A DNA stretch of 37,500 nucleotides from the NCBI GenBank assembly GCA_003209895.1, contig QCOH01000010.1, positions 1 to 37,500 on the forward strand. Direction: 5' to 3'. A program made the translations under genes and the position numbers. This DNA is from Pelagibacteraceae bacterium AG-430-I06 (GTDB lineage: Bacteria; Pseudomonadota; Alphaproteobacteria; Pelagibacterales; Pelagibacteraceae). Positions 22,877-32,727 of the stretch are shown one piece after another (positions within the stretch are counted from its first letter, which is position 1; each line of letters starts with the position of its first letter). The notes below the pieces were generated by a model that saw only the letters and a program-made list of their open reading frames with translations, made no database searches and was not told where the DNA came from.

Positions 22877-25444
22877 TTAGGCTGCCCTCCCACAACAATG
22901 CTTATATTTTTTTCCAGATCCACATACACATGGAGAATTTCTTGGTATCTTTTTCTTTTTTTCTAATACTTGAGGATTTTTTTCTTCCTCTTTATTTTGT
23001 TTTTCTACAACTATGTTCACATTAAAAAGAAACTTTATAGTTTCAGCTTTAATTTTTAACAATAAATTTTCAAATGACTCAAAAGCCTCTTTTCTAAATT
23101 CAGACAATGGATCTTTCTGTCCATAACTCCTAAGACCTATCACTTGTCTAAGCTGCTCTAAGTATTGTAAATGAGATCTCCAAAGAAAGTCTAAAATTTG
23201 TAAAAATATTCTTTTTTCTATTTCCGCATTTTGTGTGTTACCCAAAGTATCAATTCGCTCTTTCCTCTTTTTATTAAAAGACTCAGTGATTTTTTTTGAC
23301 ATAGATTTTTTATCTATCTTTGAAAATTCTTCAATTTTTTTTGTATCAAACATATTTCCAAAGCTTTCTTTAATTTCTGATGAAAAAATTTTTAAATCCT
23401 CATTTCTTTTAAAATTATCATGTGATTTCTCTAAATTTTCTATAATTTCTTTCAAAAAAGAGTAAATTAATTCAGAAATTTCGCCAACCTCTAAAATTTT
23501 AATTCTTTGACCAAATATAACTTGTCTTTGATCGTTCATTACATCGTCAAATTTTAGAAGTGTCTTTCTTATTTCAAAATTTCTAGCCTCGACCTTTTGT
23601 TGTGCTCTTTCCATTGCTTTATTTATCCAAGGATGATCAATAGACTCGTTCTTTTTTAATCCCAGTTTTTTAAGCATATTGTCAATAGATCCTCCACCAA
23701 AAATTCTCATAAGATCATCTTCTAGGCTTATATAAAAAATCGATGAACCAGGATCTCCCTGTCTTCCCGATCTTCCTCTTAATTGGTTGTCTATTCTTCT
23801 GCTTTCGTGTCTTTCAGTTCCAATAATATAAAGTCCTCCAAATGTTTTAACTTTTTCTTTATCAGAATTTATTTTTTCTACTTCCTTTTTGTTTGGCGAG
23901 GTATTATCGATAGTGAAATTTTTATTACCACCAAGCTGAATATCAGTACCCCTCCCCGCCATATTAGTCGCAATAGTTACCATAGAAACTTTTCCTGCTT
24001 CGGCAATAATTTTTGCCTCTTTCTCATGATGTTTAGCATTAAGAACGTTGTGTTGAATGTTATTTTCTAATAGTACTTTGGATATTTTTTCTGATTTTTC
24101 TATACTTGTTGTTCCAACTAAAACAGGCTGTCCTTTTGATTGACATTCCTTTACTTTATTAAAAATTGCATAATTTTTTTCTTCTTCGGTTCTAAAAATT
24201 TGATCATTATTATCTTTACGTATCATTTGTTTGTTTGTTGGGATACTTAGAACGTTCAATTTATAAATATCATAAAATTCTTCAGCTTCAGTTAATGCTG
24301 TTCCTGTCATCCCTGATAATTTTTTATATAATCTAAAATAGTTTTGATAAGTAATAGATGCTAAAGTTTGATTTTCATTTTGAATATTTACATTTTCCTT
24401 AGCTTCAATTGCCTGATGAAGACCGTCAGAAAATCTTCTGCCTTCTAACACCCTTCCTGTAAACTCATCAATAATTTGGACCTTATCATCCCTAACAATA
24501 TAATCTTTATCTTTAAAAAATAATAAACTTGCTTTCAAAGCCTGATTAACCAGATGAACAAGATTTAAATTTTGGGGATCATAGAAATTATCGTTTTTTA
24601 ATAATCCTGAACTTTTTGATACTTTCTCTGCTTTATCTATACCGCTATCGGTAAGAATTGCATTTTTATTTTTTTCATCTAATTCAAAATCTTTTTTATC
24701 TAAACTTTTTACAAGTCTTGTAGCAAATAAATATTGATCAGATTTATCTTCTACGCCTCCAGATATAATAAGAGGAGTTCTTGCTTCATCAATAAGAATA
24801 CTGTCCACCTCATCAATAATGCAAAACCCCCTATTTTTTTGAACAATTTCTGACAAATTATATTTCATATTGTCTCTAAGGTAATCAAAGCCAAGTTCAT
24901 TATTAGTTGCGTAAGTAATGTCTAAATTGTAATTTCTTTTTCTTTCTAAATCATCAAGATCATTTGTTATACATCCAGTTTTTAATCCTAGTCGGTTATA
25001 GACTTTTCCCATCCAGGCCGAGTCTCTTTTTGCTAAATAATCATTTACTGTTACAATATGAACTCCTTCACCCTTCAATGCGTTTAGATATGCCGGTAGG
25101 GTGGAAACTAGAGTTTTTCCTTCACCAGTTTTCATCTCAGCTATATTTCCTCGATGAAGAACTACCCCACCAATAATTTGAACATCAAAATGTCTCTCTC
25201 CTAACTCCTGTCTTGCCGCCTCTCTTACTAGGGCAAAGCTTTCTGGCAAAATTTCTTCAAGGGATCTACCGTCTGCAATATTCTTTTTAAATTCCGCCGT
25301 TTTACCTATGAAGCCCTCAGGGGATAAATTAATAAAATTTTTCTCCAAAGCGTTAATTTTAGCTATAATTGGCTTAATTTTATTTAATTCTTGTTGATTG
25401 CCGCTTTTAAACAATCTATCTAAAGCTTTTGTTAAAAAATTCAT
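22877..25444 (-). CDS. secA: Protein translocase subunit SecA
   Basis: ATPase motor of the Sec export pathway, at the inner membrane. The 855-aa protein has Walker A MKTGEGKTLVS (GEGKT 107-111), Walker B IDEVDSILIDEARTPL (DEVD 211-214), the preprotein crosslinking domain, the second helicase motor (TNMAGRGTDIQLGG; QLRGRSGRQGDPG) and the C-terminal zinc SEC-C motif (PCVCGSGKKYKHCC), which binds SecB. Length is normal to slightly short. It is divergent from argJ over a 60-bp AT-rich promoter region. Confidence 0.98.
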   Translation of the reverse strand: MNFLTKALDRLFKSGNQQELNKIKPIIAKINALEKNFINLSPEGFIGKTAEFKKNIADGRSLEEILPESFALVREAARQELGERHFDVQIIGGVVLHRGNIAEMKTGEGKTLVSTLPAYLNALKGEGVHIVTVNDYLAKRDSAWMGKVYNRLGLKTGCITNDLDDLERKRNYNLDITYATNNELGFDYLRDNMKYNLSEIVQKNRGFCIIDEVDSILIDEARTPLIISGGVEDKSDQYLFATRLVKSLDKKDFELDEKNKNAILTDSGIDKAEKVSKSSGLLKNDNFYDPQNLNLVHLVNQALKASLLFFKDKDYIVRDDKVQIIDEFTGRVLEGRRFSDGLHQAIEAKENVNIQNENQTLASITYQNYFRLYKKLSGMTGTALTEAEEFYDIYKLNVLSIPTNKQMIRKDNNDQIFRTEEEKNYAIFNKVKECQSKGQPVLVGTTSIEKSEKISKVLLENNIQHNVLNAKHHEKEAKIIAEAGKVSMVTIATNMAGRGTDIQLGGNKNFTIDNTSPNKKEVEKINSDKEKVKTFGGLYIIGTERHESRRIDNQLRGRSGRQGDPGSSIFYISLEDDLMRIFGGGSIDNMLKKLGLKKNESIDHPWINKAMERAQQKVEARNFEIRKTLLKFDDVMNDQRQVIFGQRIKILEVGEISELIYSFLKEIIENLEKSHDNFKRNEDLKIFSSEIKESFGNMFDTKKIEEFSKIDKKSMSKKITESFNKKRKERIDTLGNTQNAEIEKRIFLQILDFLWRSHLQYLEQLRQVIGLRSYGQKDPLSEFRKEAFESFENLLLKIKAETIKFLFNVNIVVEKQNKEEEKNPQVLEKKKKIPRNSPCVCGSGKKYKHCCGRAA

Positions 25445-25504
25445 TTGTTAAATTTATATAATTATTAGTTTCATATATATATAGTGATAAATTAATATAT
25501 TTAC

Positions 25505-26809
25505 ATGACAATAAACCTTAAAAATTTTTTAAGAGACAAACCTAAACTCTCAAAAATGGGGGAATTTCAGGAACTTGAGCCAATTGACGGTTTGGAAATC
25601 TCTGCAGTTTCGGCAGATTTATATGGAACTGGGAGAGACGATCTTTCTTTATTCTACTTTAAAGATGGAACTAATTATGCAGCCGTTTATACAAATAATT
25701 CGATTTGTTCAGAGTCGATTACTTGGAATAGATCCATAAGAAAAAGCTTGATCAAAGCTTTGATGGTAAATACTAAAAATGCAAATACATTTACAGGACA
25801 ACAAGGTTTAGATAGCTTAGAAATATTATCAAAAACTTTAGCCAAAAATTTGACTTTGAGAGAGTCTCAAAAAAAAGATGGCACAACACAAGCCATTAAA
25901 CCAAATGAGATAATTTTTGCTTCAACTGGGGTTATAGGTGAAAAATATCCAGTTCAAAAAATAAAAGATAATATCCCAAGTTTGGTTGATAAATTAAGAG
26001 AGAAGCAAAATAAATTTGTTTGGTTCAAAGCTGCATCATCTATTCTAACAACAGATACTAGGCCAAAACTAGCTTTTGAAAATTGTAGATTATGGAATAA
26101 AGATATAAGAATTTCAGCAATAGCCAAAGGTTCAGGCATGATAGCTCCAAATCTTGGAACTATGCTTTCGTTTGTCTTTACGGACGCAGATATACCTTCT
26201 GTTTTTTTGAAAAGTCTACTTAAAAAGGCAGTTTCAAATACTTTTAATGCTATAACGGTAGACAGCGACACATCAACAAATGATATGGTGGCTATATTCG
26301 CAACAGGAAAAGTAAAGACTGGAAAAATTTACAATGTTCTGGACCCAAAGCTTAAAGATTTTGAGGCTGCTTTACAAAAAGTTTTATTAAATTTATCAAA
26401 GCAAATTGTAAGTGATGGTGAAGGGGCAAAGAAATTTATTACGGTCAAAGTATTAAATGCTAGATCGGTAAATATGGCCAAAAAGATTTCATTTTCAGTT
26501 GCCAACTCACCTCTCTTTAAGACAGCTATGGCCGCAGAAGACCCAAATTGGGGAAGGATAGTAATGGGCATTGGTAAATCAGGAGAAAATATTTTTCCTG
26601 AAAAAATAGAAATTAAAATAGGAGAATTTAAAGTGGCCGAAAAAGGCAGAATGGTTGAAAATATTGATGAAGATAAAATTAAAGAATACATGAAATGGGA
26701 CTCAATAATTGTTGAGATTAATTTAAAAATGGGACAAGCTAACTATGAATGTTACACATGTGACTTTACCAAGGACTACATAGATATTAACGCTAATTAT
26801 AGAAGTTAA
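25505..26809 (+). CDS. argJ: Bifunctional ornithine acetyltransferase / N-acetylglutamate synthase
   Basis: Recycles the acetyl group between N-acetylornithine and glutamate in arginine synthesis. The 434-aa precursor cleaves itself before a Thr: the site is KGSGMIAPNLGTMLSF with nucleophile Thr219; the more common sequence is PNMATML. The oxyanion region FASTGVIGE and the C-terminal AAEDPNWGRIVMGIGKSG are present. Whether it is mono- or bifunctional (using acetyl-CoA too) cannot be read here. DUF1178 follows after 37 bases. It works with argB elsewhere in the window. Confidence 0.96.
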   Translation: MTINLKNFLRDKPKLSKMGEFQELEPIDGLEISAVSADLYGTGRDDLSLFYFKDGTNYAAVYTNNSICSESITWNRSIRKSLIKALMVNTKNANTFTGQQGLDSLEILSKTLAKNLTLRESQKKDGTTQAIKPNEIIFASTGVIGEKYPVQKIKDNIPSLVDKLREKQNKFVWFKAASSILTTDTRPKLAFENCRLWNKDIRISAIAKGSGMIAPNLGTMLSFVFTDADIPSVFLKSLLKKAVSNTFNAITVDSDTSTNDMVAIFATGKVKTGKIYNVLDPKLKDFEAALQKVLLNLSKQIVSDGEGAKKFITVKVLNARSVNMAKKISFSVANSPLFKTAMAAEDPNWGRIVMGIGKSGENIFPEKIEIKIGEFKVAEKGRMVENIDEDKIKEYMKWDSIIVEINLKMGQANYECYTCDFTKDYIDINANYRS

Positions 26810-26846
26810 ACTTGAAAATTTTAATATTGTTATTAAATATAACGAT

Positions 26847-27269
26847 ATGATTAAATATAATTTAAAATGTCAAAATAATCATGAATTTGAGAGCTGGTTT
26901 TCAAATTCCAGAGAATTTGAAAGACTAAAGTTAAAAAAAATGATCGAATGTATTTTCTGTAAGTCAAAAAATATTAAAAAATCCATAATGTCTCCAGTAG
27001 TTTTAAGTAAAAATGAAAAAAGAGAAAAAGAAAAGTCTTATAAAAATTTTAAAAAAGTTGAAAAAGAGTTATCAAAAATAAGGAAATTTGTGGAAAAAAA
27101 TTTTGAGAATGTTGGAAAAAACTTTCCTAGAGAGGTTAGAAACGTTTATTACGATAATAGAAAAAATAAAAAAATTTATGGCCAAGCTACCCCCGAAGAA
27201 GCAGAGGAATTAAGAGAGGAAGGAATAGAAATTGCTAGTATTCCTTGGGTAAATAAACAAAAAAATTAA
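26847..27269 (+). CDS. DUF1178 family zinc-ribbon-like protein
   Basis: A 140-aa protein. The N terminus MIKYNLKCQNNHEFESWF, with CIFCKSKNIKKSIMSPVV about 30 residues later, is the DUF1178 signature: four cysteines in a C-x-NH and C-x2-C arrangement that looks like a zinc ribbon. The middle is a long charged helix and the end (YGQATPEEAEELREEGIEIA; PWVNKQKN) is also typical. The function is unknown. It converges with ubiG and the coding ends overlap by 4 bases. Confidence 0.88.
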   Translation: MIKYNLKCQNNHEFESWFSNSREFERLKLKKMIECIFCKSKNIKKSIMSPVVLSKNEKREKEKSYKNFKKVEKELSKIRKFVEKNFENVGKNFPREVRNVYYDNRKNKKIYGQATPEEAEELREEGIEIASIPWVNKQKN

Positions 27270-27991
27270 ACTTTTTTTGCCACAATAATGTAATTTACAG
27301 AACAATCCGAACTCAAACTCCAGCTATTTGATAGAATATTAAATTTAAGACCGTTTAGGTATAATTTATTTAAGTTTAACTTCTTAAATCTTTTTTCAAT
27401 TTCCTCAGGTTTGAGAAATTTTTGCCAATCATGTGTGCCAATTGGAAGCCATCTAAGAATATATTCAGCACCAACTATTGCTTTTATATAGGATTCAAAC
27501 GTTCTGTTAATTGTAGCAATAAACATAATACCATTTTTTTTGAGAAGTTCACTTCCAGATTTTAAAAATAAGTCTAAATTTTCAACATGTTCTACAATCT
27601 CTAGATTTAATATTACGTCAAACTTTTCTCTGATATTTTTTTTTTCCGGTGAGGTATTAAAATATTTTATTTTTAGACCACTTTTTTGTGCATGTAATTT
27701 TGCAACAATAATATTTTTCGATGATGCATCAATACCAGTAACGTTCGCACCTAATCTACTTAACGGTTCACATACAAGACCCCCCCCACAACCTATATCT
27801 AAAACACTTAAACTAGAAAGTGGTTTTCTATCTTTTTTGTTTAGACCAAACTGAGATGTACATTTATCAATTATATATTTGATCCTTATTGGATTAAAAG
27901 CGTGTAAAGGTTTAAATTTACCGTTAGCATCCCACCATTGATCGGCTAATTTTGAAAACTTTTGAATTTCTTCTCGATTTATTGTAGTCAT
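27266..27991 (-). CDS. ubiG: Ubiquinone biosynthesis O-methyltransferase
   Basis: SAM-dependent O-methyltransferase acting on two hydroxyl groups in ubiquinone synthesis. The 241-aa protein has the family start KFSKLADQWWDANGKFKPLH, motif I LDIGCGGGLVCEPLSRLGA, motif post-I NVTGIDAS, and NLEIVEHVENLDLF. The end (SVNYIIVAKKV) fits UbiG. It is divergent from lysC over 65 bp. The alternative methyltransferases in this pathway (UbiE) lack the WWD opening. Confidence 0.93.
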   Translation of the reverse strand: MTTINREEIQKFSKLADQWWDANGKFKPLHAFNPIRIKYIIDKCTSQFGLNKKDRKPLSSLSVLDIGCGGGLVCEPLSRLGANVTGIDASSKNIIVAKLHAQKSGLKIKYFNTSPEKKNIREKFDVILNLEIVEHVENLDLFLKSGSELLKKNGIMFIATINRTFESYIKAIVGAEYILRWLPIGTHDWQKFLKPEEIEKRFKKLNLNKLYLNGLKFNILSNSWSLSSDCSVNYIIVAKKV

Positions 27992-28012
27992 TAAATCCTT
28001 TATTATATTTTA

Positions 28013-28045
28013 TTAACTTAATTTTAACTTAATTTATTCTATAAT
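28013..28045 (+). promoter_or_regulatory. lysC promoter region with 11-bp tandem repeat
   Basis: TTAACTTAATT occurs twice with no spacer (28013-28023 and 28024-28034), followed by a consensus -10 TATAAT (28040-28045) 11 bases before the lysC ATG. A weak -35 (TTAATT or CTTAAT) would overlap the repeat junction. Two identical 11-mers one helical turn apart fit a regulator site over the -35 region; this is inference. Confidence 0.55.
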
Positions 28046-28056
28046 AAAATATAGCT

Positions 28057-29268
28057 ATGATTAAAAAAGTGCTCAAATTTGGTGGAACATCTGTAGGTTC
28101 AATCAAAAGAATTATACATGCGGCAAAAATTATCAAAAAAGAATATGATAGCGACAATAAAGTTATAGTGGTGGTTTCTGCTATGGCAGGCACTACTAAT
28201 AATTTAATTGAACATTCCAAGTCTATATCAAAAAAATTTAATAAAAGGGAATTAGATGTTTTATTGACATCAGGAGAGCAGGTTACAAGTGCTCTTATGG
28301 CGGGCGCGCTTAACGACTTAGGCGTGAAGTCAAAGTCTTGGATGAATTGGCAGATACCTATTATTACAGAGGGTGAACATACAAACGCGAGAATTATAAA
28401 TATGAATATTGAAAAAATTAATAATTATATTTCAAAAGGTGGTGTTGCTGTTATTCCTGGGTTTCAAGGCGTATCAAAAAATGGTGAAATTACATCAATC
28501 GGCCGAGGAGGCTCTGACGCAACTGCAGTTGCCATAGCTAAAATTTTTCAGACCGACACTTGTGAAATTTATACTGACGTTGATGGTGTATATTCCTCAG
28601 ATCCAAATAAAATACCCTTAGCAAAAAAAATTGATAAAATTTCTTATGAAGAAATGCTTGAGCTATCATCCCTAGGGGCAAAAGTTATGCAATCCTCTGC
28701 AGTACAGTCAGCTATGATTAATGATATACCAATCCAAGTTAAATCAACTTTCACAGAAAGAAAAGGAACAGAGATAGGCGGAAAAGAAAATATAGATTAC
28801 AATAAAGCAGTTACTGGTGTAGCTTACTCAAAAGATGATGCTAAAATTACTCTTTTAGGAGTTGAAGACAAACCCGGAGTTGCAGCAGATATATTTGAGC
28901 CTCTATCAAATGAGCAAATAAACGTTGATATGGTTATTCAAAACATATCATCCGACGGGAAAAAAACAGATTTAACTTTTACAACAAAAAGGCAAGAAGT
29001 CAAAAATGCGGTAGCATTAATAAAGTCTAACAAAAAAATAAAGTATGAAAAAATACATATGAATGATAAGGTTTCTAAAATATCTATAGTTGGAGCCGGT
29101 ATGGTAGCAACACCGGGCATAACCTATAAAATGTTTAGGTCATTAGCAGAGGAAAAAATTAATATTCTTGCAATTTCTACATCTGAAATTAAAATTTCAG
29201 TAATAATTGATGAAGATTTAACTATAGATGCGGTAAAAATATTGCACAAAACTTTTAAATTGGATTAA
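28057..29268 (+). CDS. lysC: Aspartate kinase
   Basis: Phosphorylates aspartate, the entry to lysine, DAP, threonine and methionine synthesis. The 403-aa protein has the kinase motif [10 protein letters not shown] (about 7-16), the nucleotide loop [13 protein letters not shown] and the substrate loop [13 protein letters not shown]. Two C-terminal ACT domains (from about residue 265: [28 protein letters not shown]...) indicate feedback inhibition by lysine and/or threonine. The start is only 11 bases after a good -10, so the leader is very short. It supplies the same pathway as dapD/dapE. Confidence 0.97.
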   Translation: MIKKVLKFGGTSVGSIKRIIHAAKIIKKEYDSDNKVIVVVSAMAGTTNNLIEHSKSISKKFNKRELDVLLTSGEQVTSALMAGALNDLGVKSKSWMNWQIPIITEGEHTNARIINMNIEKINNYISKGGVAVIPGFQGVSKNGEITSIGRGGSDATAVAIAKIFQTDTCEIYTDVDGVYSSDPNKIPLAKKIDKISYEEMLELSSLGAKVMQSSAVQSAMINDIPIQVKSTFTERKGTEIGGKENIDYNKAVTGVAYSKDDAKITLLGVEDKPGVAADIFEPLSNEQINVDMVIQNISSDGKKTDLTFTTKRQEVKNAVALIKSNKKIKYEKIHMNDKVSKISIVGAGMVATPGITYKMFRSLAEEKINILAISTSEIKISVIIDEDLTIDAVKILHKTFKLD

Positions 29269-29272
29269 TAAA

Positions 29273-30367
29273 ATGGAAACTAGACCACATAGGATCATAA
29301 AAAGAAAAAAAACTAGAAAAATAAAATTAGGCAATTTATTTATCGGCGGAGACTCGCCAATATCGGTTCAGTCAATGACAAATACACTTACTACTGATTA
29401 TAAAGGTACCATAAAACAAATAAAAGATTTAGAAGATGCAGGCGCAGATATAGTTAGAGTTTCTTGCCCAGATAAAGACTCTACTGAAGCTTTAAAGAAA
29501 ATAACAAAAGAAATAAGTTTGCCTATAGTTGCAGATATTCACTTTCATTACAAAAGAGCAATAGAGTCAGCAATATCCGGAGCAAAATGCTTAAGAATTA
29601 ATCCAGGAAACATTGGTTCTAAAGAAAGAGTAAAAGAAGTAATTAAAGCAGCAAAAGATTATAATTGTGCAATAAGAATTGGGGTAAATGCTGGCTCATT
29701 AGAAAAAAATATTTTAGAAAAGTATAAAGAACCTTGCCCAGAGGCACTTATTGAGAGTGCAACACACAACATTAAGCTTTTAGAAGATAATGATTTTTTT
29801 AATTTTAAAATTAGCGTTAAGTCCTCAGATGTTTTTCTCGCAGTAAAAGCTTACGAGGGACTTTCAAATTTATATAACTACCCTTTGCATCTTGGCATAA
29901 CTGAGGCTGGCGGTTTATTCACAGGCAGTATCAAATCTTCCATAGGGATTGGTAGACTTTTAATGCAAGGTATTGGCGATACAATTAGAGTTTCTTTATC
30001 TGCAGATCCAGTTGAAGAAATTAAAGCAGGTTTTGAAATTTTAAGCGCTTTAGGTATCAGGTCTAGAGGAGTCCAAATAATTTCATGTCCATCATGTGCG
30101 AGACAAGCATTTCCCGTAATTGACACTGTAAAAATATTGGAAAGAAAACTTTCTCATATTAAAAAACCCATGACACTTTCTGTAATTGGGTGTGTTGTAA
30201 ATGGCCCAGGCGAAGCCTCTCAAACAGATATTGGTTTAACTGGAGGAGGTGAGGGTAACAATTTGCTTTATTTATCCGGCATTCCACACAACAAGGTAGC
30301 AAGTAAAGACATTATTGATAAAGTTGTAACTCTAGTAGAAAATAAAGCTAAAGAAATTAATAATTAA
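29273..30367 (+). CDS. ispG: 4-hydroxy-3-methylbut-2-enyl-diphosphate synthase (IspG/GcpE)
   Basis: Converts MEcPP to HMBPP in the non-mevalonate isoprenoid pathway; a [4Fe-4S] enzyme. The 364-aa protein has the N-terminal barrel ([29 protein letters not shown]) and the C-terminal cluster-binding domain with Cys272 and Cys275 (SCPSCARQ), Cys307 ([12 protein letters not shown]) and Glu314. It follows lysC after 4 bases and precedes prfA after 5 bases, so lysC-ispG-prfA-prmC form one unit. The length is that of the common two-domain form without the extra insert of some phyla. Confidence 0.97.
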   Translation: METRPHRIIKRKKTRKIKLGNLFIGGDSPISVQSMTNTLTTDYKGTIKQIKDLEDAGADIVRVSCPDKDSTEALKKITKEISLPIVADIHFHYKRAIESAISGAKCLRINPGNIGSKERVKEVIKAAKDYNCAIRIGVNAGSLEKNILEKYKEPCPEALIESATHNIKLLEDNDFFNFKISVKSSDVFLAVKAYEGLSNLYNYPLHLGITEAGGLFTGSIKSSIGIGRLLMQGIGDTIRVSLSADPVEEIKAGFEILSALGIRSRGVQIISCPSCARQAFPVIDTVKILERKLSHIKKPMTLSVIGCVVNGPGEASQTDIGLTGGGEGNNLLYLSGIPHNKVASKDIIDKVVTLVENKAKEINN

Positions 30368-30372
30368 ATTTC

Positions 30373-31446
30373 ATGATACCTGTCGATAAAGTTAAAAAAG
30401 TAATAGAGAGATATATTTCATTAGAAAAGGAACTTTCCTCTGGAAAAATAGAACCAAAACTACTAGCACGTAAATCGAAAGAATATTCTGATCTCAAAAA
30501 TATTTTATCTAGTGCCCAAGAGTATGTTGAATTTGATAAAAATAAACAAGATTTAAAAAATATTATACAAGATAAGAAAAATGATAAAGAGATCATCAAT
30601 TTAGCGGAAAAGGAACTTTCTGATGCAGAAATTAAAAAAGAAGAAAATGAAAAAAAACTTAAAATTTTTTTACTTCCAAAAGATAAAGACGATGAAAAGA
30701 ATACAATTGTTGAGATCAGAGCTGGAACTGGAGGTTTGGAAGCTACACTTTTTGTTGCTGACTTGTTCAGAATGTATGAAAAAGTTTGTTCAAAAAAGAA
30801 ATGGAAAATTGAGATAATAAGTATATCTAAAAGTGAGGCAGGAGGTTTTAAAGAAGTTATATTTTCCGTAACTGGAGATAATATATATTCATATCTTAAA
30901 TATGAGTCCGGTGTTCATAGAGTTCAGAGAGTTCCATCAACCGAGGCACAAGGAAGAGTTCATACATCAGCCGCTACTGTCGCTATTCTTCCAGAAGCAG
31001 AGGATGTGGACATTAAAATAAATGATAGCGACCTAAGAATAGATGTATTCAGATCTAGTGGCCCTGGCGGACAATCGGTTAATACAACCGATAGTGCTGT
31101 TAGAATCACTCATGCTCCTTCAGGAATTGTGGTAACACAGCAAGATGAAAAATCTCAACATAAAAATAAAGCAAAAGCTCTTAAAATTTTGAGAGCAAGA
31201 CTCTACGAATCGGAAAAATTAAAGAAAGACAAAGAGAGATCTAATGAGAGAAAAAATCAAATAGGTTCTGGAGACAGGTCTGAGAGAATACGTACTTATA
31301 ATTTCCCACAAGGTCGAGTAACAGATCATAGAATAAACCTTACACTGCATAAGCTTAGTGAATTTTTAAATGGAGAAATTCATGAAGAAATGAACGATAA
31401 CTTAAGGCTAAAAGATCAAGATTTAAAATTGAAAGCACTAACTTGA
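30373..31446 (+). CDS. prfA: Peptide chain release factor 1
   Basis: Reads UAA and UAG stop codons and triggers peptide release. The 357-aa protein has the GGQ motif ([20 protein letters not shown], Gly232-Gly233-Gln234), whose Gln is the methylation target of PrmC encoded next. The stop-codon-recognition tripeptide is PST (about 188-190), a PxT-type RF1 motif, not the SPF of RF2. The N-terminal helical domain is Lys/Glu-rich. prmC starts one base after the stop. The gene pair prfA-prmC is classic. Confidence 0.97.
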   Translation: MIPVDKVKKVIERYISLEKELSSGKIEPKLLARKSKEYSDLKNILSSAQEYVEFDKNKQDLKNIIQDKKNDKEIINLAEKELSDAEIKKEENEKKLKIFLLPKDKDDEKNTIVEIRAGTGGLEATLFVADLFRMYEKVCSKKKWKIEIISISKSEAGGFKEVIFSVTGDNIYSYLKYESGVHRVQRVPSTEAQGRVHTSAATVAILPEAEDVDIKINDSDLRIDVFRSSGPGGQSVNTTDSAVRITHAPSGIVVTQQDEKSQHKNKAKALKILRARLYESEKLKKDKERSNERKNQIGSGDRSERIRTYNFPQGRVTDHRINLTLHKLSEFLNGEIHEEMNDNLRLKDQDLKLKALT

Positions 31447-31447
31447 G

Positions 31448-32284
31448 ATGAAAACACAGGAGCTTATTAATTTAGGATCAAGGTTCTTAAAAAATAAAAG
31501 TATATTAAGTAATAGGATAGACTCAGAAATATTACTCTCCTATTTATTAGGGATTTCAAGAGAGAAAATTTTAATAAATGATTTTGATATTAAACCAGAA
31601 AAAATAAATCAATTTAAATCTTTAATTGAAAGAAGATCAAAAAATGAGCCAATTGCTTATATTATAAAAAATAAAGAATTTAGGAGTATAAACTTTTTTG
31701 TTGATAAAAACTCTTTAATACCAAGGCCGGAGACAGAACTTTTGATTGACCCAATAGTTTCTCTTTTTAAAAGAAAGAGACTCTTTTTTTTAGATGTAGG
31801 GATTGGAACGGGTTGTATAATTTTTTCTATATTAAATGAATTAAAAAATAGTCAGGGCATTGGCATTGATAGGTGCAAAAAGACTATATTAAATGCAAAA
31901 AAAAACCTAGTAAATCTCAAATTCCAAAATCGAGCAAGACTATTTCATAAATCTATTAGCGACCTTTACAAATACAAGTTTGATTTAATTGTTACAAATC
32001 CTCCATATGTAATTAAGAGAGAAATAAAACGTTTATCAGGCGATATAACGAAATATGAGCCGAGATCGGCCCTGGATGGTGGAAACGATGGCCTTGACGT
32101 AATAAGAAAAGTTATTTACAAATCCAAACATATTCTCAAAACAAATGGCATTTTGGCTTTAGAAATAGGCAATGGTCAATATAAAAGCGTTTTAAGAGTG
32201 TTAAAAAATAATAAGTTTAAATTAAAAACAACTTTAACAGATTATCAAAATAATATTCGTTGTATATTTAGCACGTTGTTATAA
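31448..32284 (+). CDS. prmC: Release factor glutamine methyltransferase
   Basis: Methylates the Gln of the GGQ motif in RF1/RF2. The 278-aa protein has an N-terminal helical substrate-binding domain (SRIDSEILLSYLLG-type helix; residues 1-80) and a Rossmann methyltransferase domain with motif I FLDVGIGTGCI (about 114-124) and the catalytic NPPY (184-187, TNPPYV). It is immediately downstream of prfA, its substrate's gene. The protein is more Lys- and Ile-rich than usual but complete. Confidence 0.95.
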   Translation: MKTQELINLGSRFLKNKSILSNRIDSEILLSYLLGISREKILINDFDIKPEKINQFKSLIERRSKNEPIAYIIKNKEFRSINFFVDKNSLIPRPETELLIDPIVSLFKRKRLFFLDVGIGTGCIIFSILNELKNSQGIGIDRCKKTILNAKKNLVNLKFQNRARLFHKSISDLYKYKFDLIVTNPPYVIKREIKRLSGDITKYEPRSALDGGNDGLDVIRKVIYKSKHILKTNGILALEIGNGQYKSVLRVLKNNKFKLKTTLTDYQNNIRCIFSTLL

Positions 32285-32345
32285 AAAAATTGAAAATTAA
32301 ATAAATACTTTAGTAATACATAACATTATAATTAATACTTAATAA

Positions 32346-32723
32346 ATGAGAAACGGGAAAATAAGAAGATTTAGACCAAGGATGCATAATAAGCACAGCT
32401 CGAGAAGGTCTGGTCACTCAAACAAATCTAATGGAGTTCATCAAATTAACTCTCAAAGAAGTAACTTCAGAAATCATGTTCCTAAGAACCCGCAAAATCT
32501 TGAAAGATTAGTAGAAAAATATAAAAATCTTGCAAAAGAAGCATTAAGTTCTGGAGATGAAGTGCTAAATCAAAATTATCTTCAACATTCCGATCATTTT
32601 TCAAGAATTTTATCTGAGGTAAATGAGGCAAGATCAAAAAATAATTTAAATGAAAACCAACAAGAAACCAAGCTTGATTTGCAAAAAAAAGAAAATACGC
32701 CAACAGTAGAAGAAAAAAAATAA
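32346..32723 (+). CDS. DUF4167 domain protein
   Basis: A 125-aa protein whose first 90 residues match the alphaproteobacterial DUF4167 pattern: a basic, Arg/His/Asn-rich start (RRFRPRMHNKHSSRRSGH), then NPQNLERLVEKYKNLAKEAL, and SSGDEVLNQNYLQHSDHFSR. The charged C terminus is low complexity. The basic N terminus suggests RNA or ribosome binding; no function is established. It follows prmC as in related genomes. A possible -10 (TATAAT, 32327-32332) suggests it also has its own promoter. Confidence 0.85.
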   Translation: MRNGKIRRFRPRMHNKHSSRRSGHSNKSNGVHQINSQRSNFRNHVPKNPQNLERLVEKYKNLAKEALSSGDEVLNQNYLQHSDHFSRILSEVNEARSKNNLNENQQETKLDLQKKENTPTVEEKK

Positions 32724-32727
32724 ATTA

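Noticed and set aside
22861-22929. Upstream start for the LON-domain gene
   Set aside because: The extra residues read the secA 3' end in another frame; ATG 22860 starts at the usual N terminus before KIPIFPLRNAIFFPG.
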